This document shows, piece by piece, positions 63,903 to 64,000 of a stretch of DNA of 64,000 nucleotides. The number at the start of each line of letters is the position of its first letter. Position 1 is the stretch's first letter. The notes beneath the pieces are model-generated. The model did no database searches, was not told the DNA's origin, and saw nothing but the letters and a program-made list of their open reading frames with translations. The DNA is from Nannochloropsis salina CCMP1776 (taxonomy: Eukaryota > Sar > Eustigmatophyceae > Eustigmatales > Monodopsidaceae), in assembly GCA_004565275.1 (NCBI GenBank), contig SDOX01000002.1, positions 566,884-630,883 on the forward strand. The letters run 5' to 3'. The translations under genes and the position numbers were made by a program.

Positions 63903-64000
63903 TCACCGCTGCTTATGAAACACGATCGAAGAAGGGCAAATCTATGAAATGACGGGGCCTGAAATTTGATTTAGGGGTCGTCAGCATTCATCTCTGCTAC
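63903..64000. other. 5' flank of the FBT gene at the window edge
   Basis: The last 98 bases contain no feature beyond upstream sequence of the transporter. Confidence 0.4.

Overview
This window is nuclear DNA of a eukaryote with many short GT-AG introns (about 60-315 bp). It looks like a photosynthetic stramenopile (heterokont alga). A eustigmatophyte is my guess, not a proof. Three predicted plastid proteins carry an N-terminal signal peptide followed by a phenylalanine cleavage motif: AAAF|LG in diaminopimelate decarboxylase, EAF|LA in an Mbb1/HCF107-like RNA factor and AGF|LG in an S1-domain protein. That bipartite arrangement is the one used for four-membrane, red-alga-derived plastids. 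The rest is eukaryotic housekeeping: exocyst, EARP/GARP, SEC61 gamma, ubiquitin E2, GID/CTLH ligase and histone-mRNA binding protein.

I support 28 genes in 64 kb, at alternating strands with many divergent and convergent pairs. Region 1-13 kb: a giant TRF4-type poly(A) polymerase (+), a coiled-coil protein with a possible RWD-like region (-), a small COX14-like membrane protein (+), SEC61 gamma (-, 2 exons), nucleoside diphosphate kinase (+, 4 exons) and plastid diaminopimelate decarboxylase (-). Region 13-25 kb: a nicotinamidase/isochorismatase-fold hydrolase (-, 4 exons), an M20 metallopeptidase (+, 2 exons), a secreted GH3 glucosidase with a Cys-rich tail (-, 2 exons) and exocyst Sec10 (+, 2 exons). 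Region 25-33 kb: two unrecognised minus-strand genes, a UBE2D-type E2 (+, 4 exons, the last only 13 nt) and MAEA/GID9 (+, 2 exons). Region 32.6-43 kb: type-I asparaginase (-), a TPT-type sugar-phosphate/nucleotide-sugar transporter (+), the Mbb1/HCF107-like protein (-) and the plastid S1 protein (-). Region 43-64 kb: OCRL/INPP5B-type inositol 5-phosphatase (+), a small unknown (-), a coiled-coil protein (+), Vps50/syndetin (-, 4 exons), a SEC14-like lipid-transfer protein (-), SLBP (+), MMAA/MeaB GTPase (-), a type II glycosyltransferase-like protein (+), an AP-sigma/zeta-COP family small subunit (-) and a folate-biopterin transporter (-).

The genes do not form an operon or a mobile cluster. 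Two themes recur. Membrane traffic: Sec10, Vps50, OCRL, SEC14, the AP/COP small subunit and SEC61 gamma. Plastid biogenesis: LysA, the Mbb1-like factor and the S1 protein. I reconstructed intron-exon structures by eye from splice signals, reading frame and family alignment knowledge. For most multi-exon genes the exon lengths sum to a multiple of three and rebuild conserved motifs across the junctions. I saw no tRNA, rRNA, CRISPR array, transposon, retroelement or virus-like element. I did not find a convincing new biological system. The most unusual items are atypical gene structures and a handful of unrecognised proteins.
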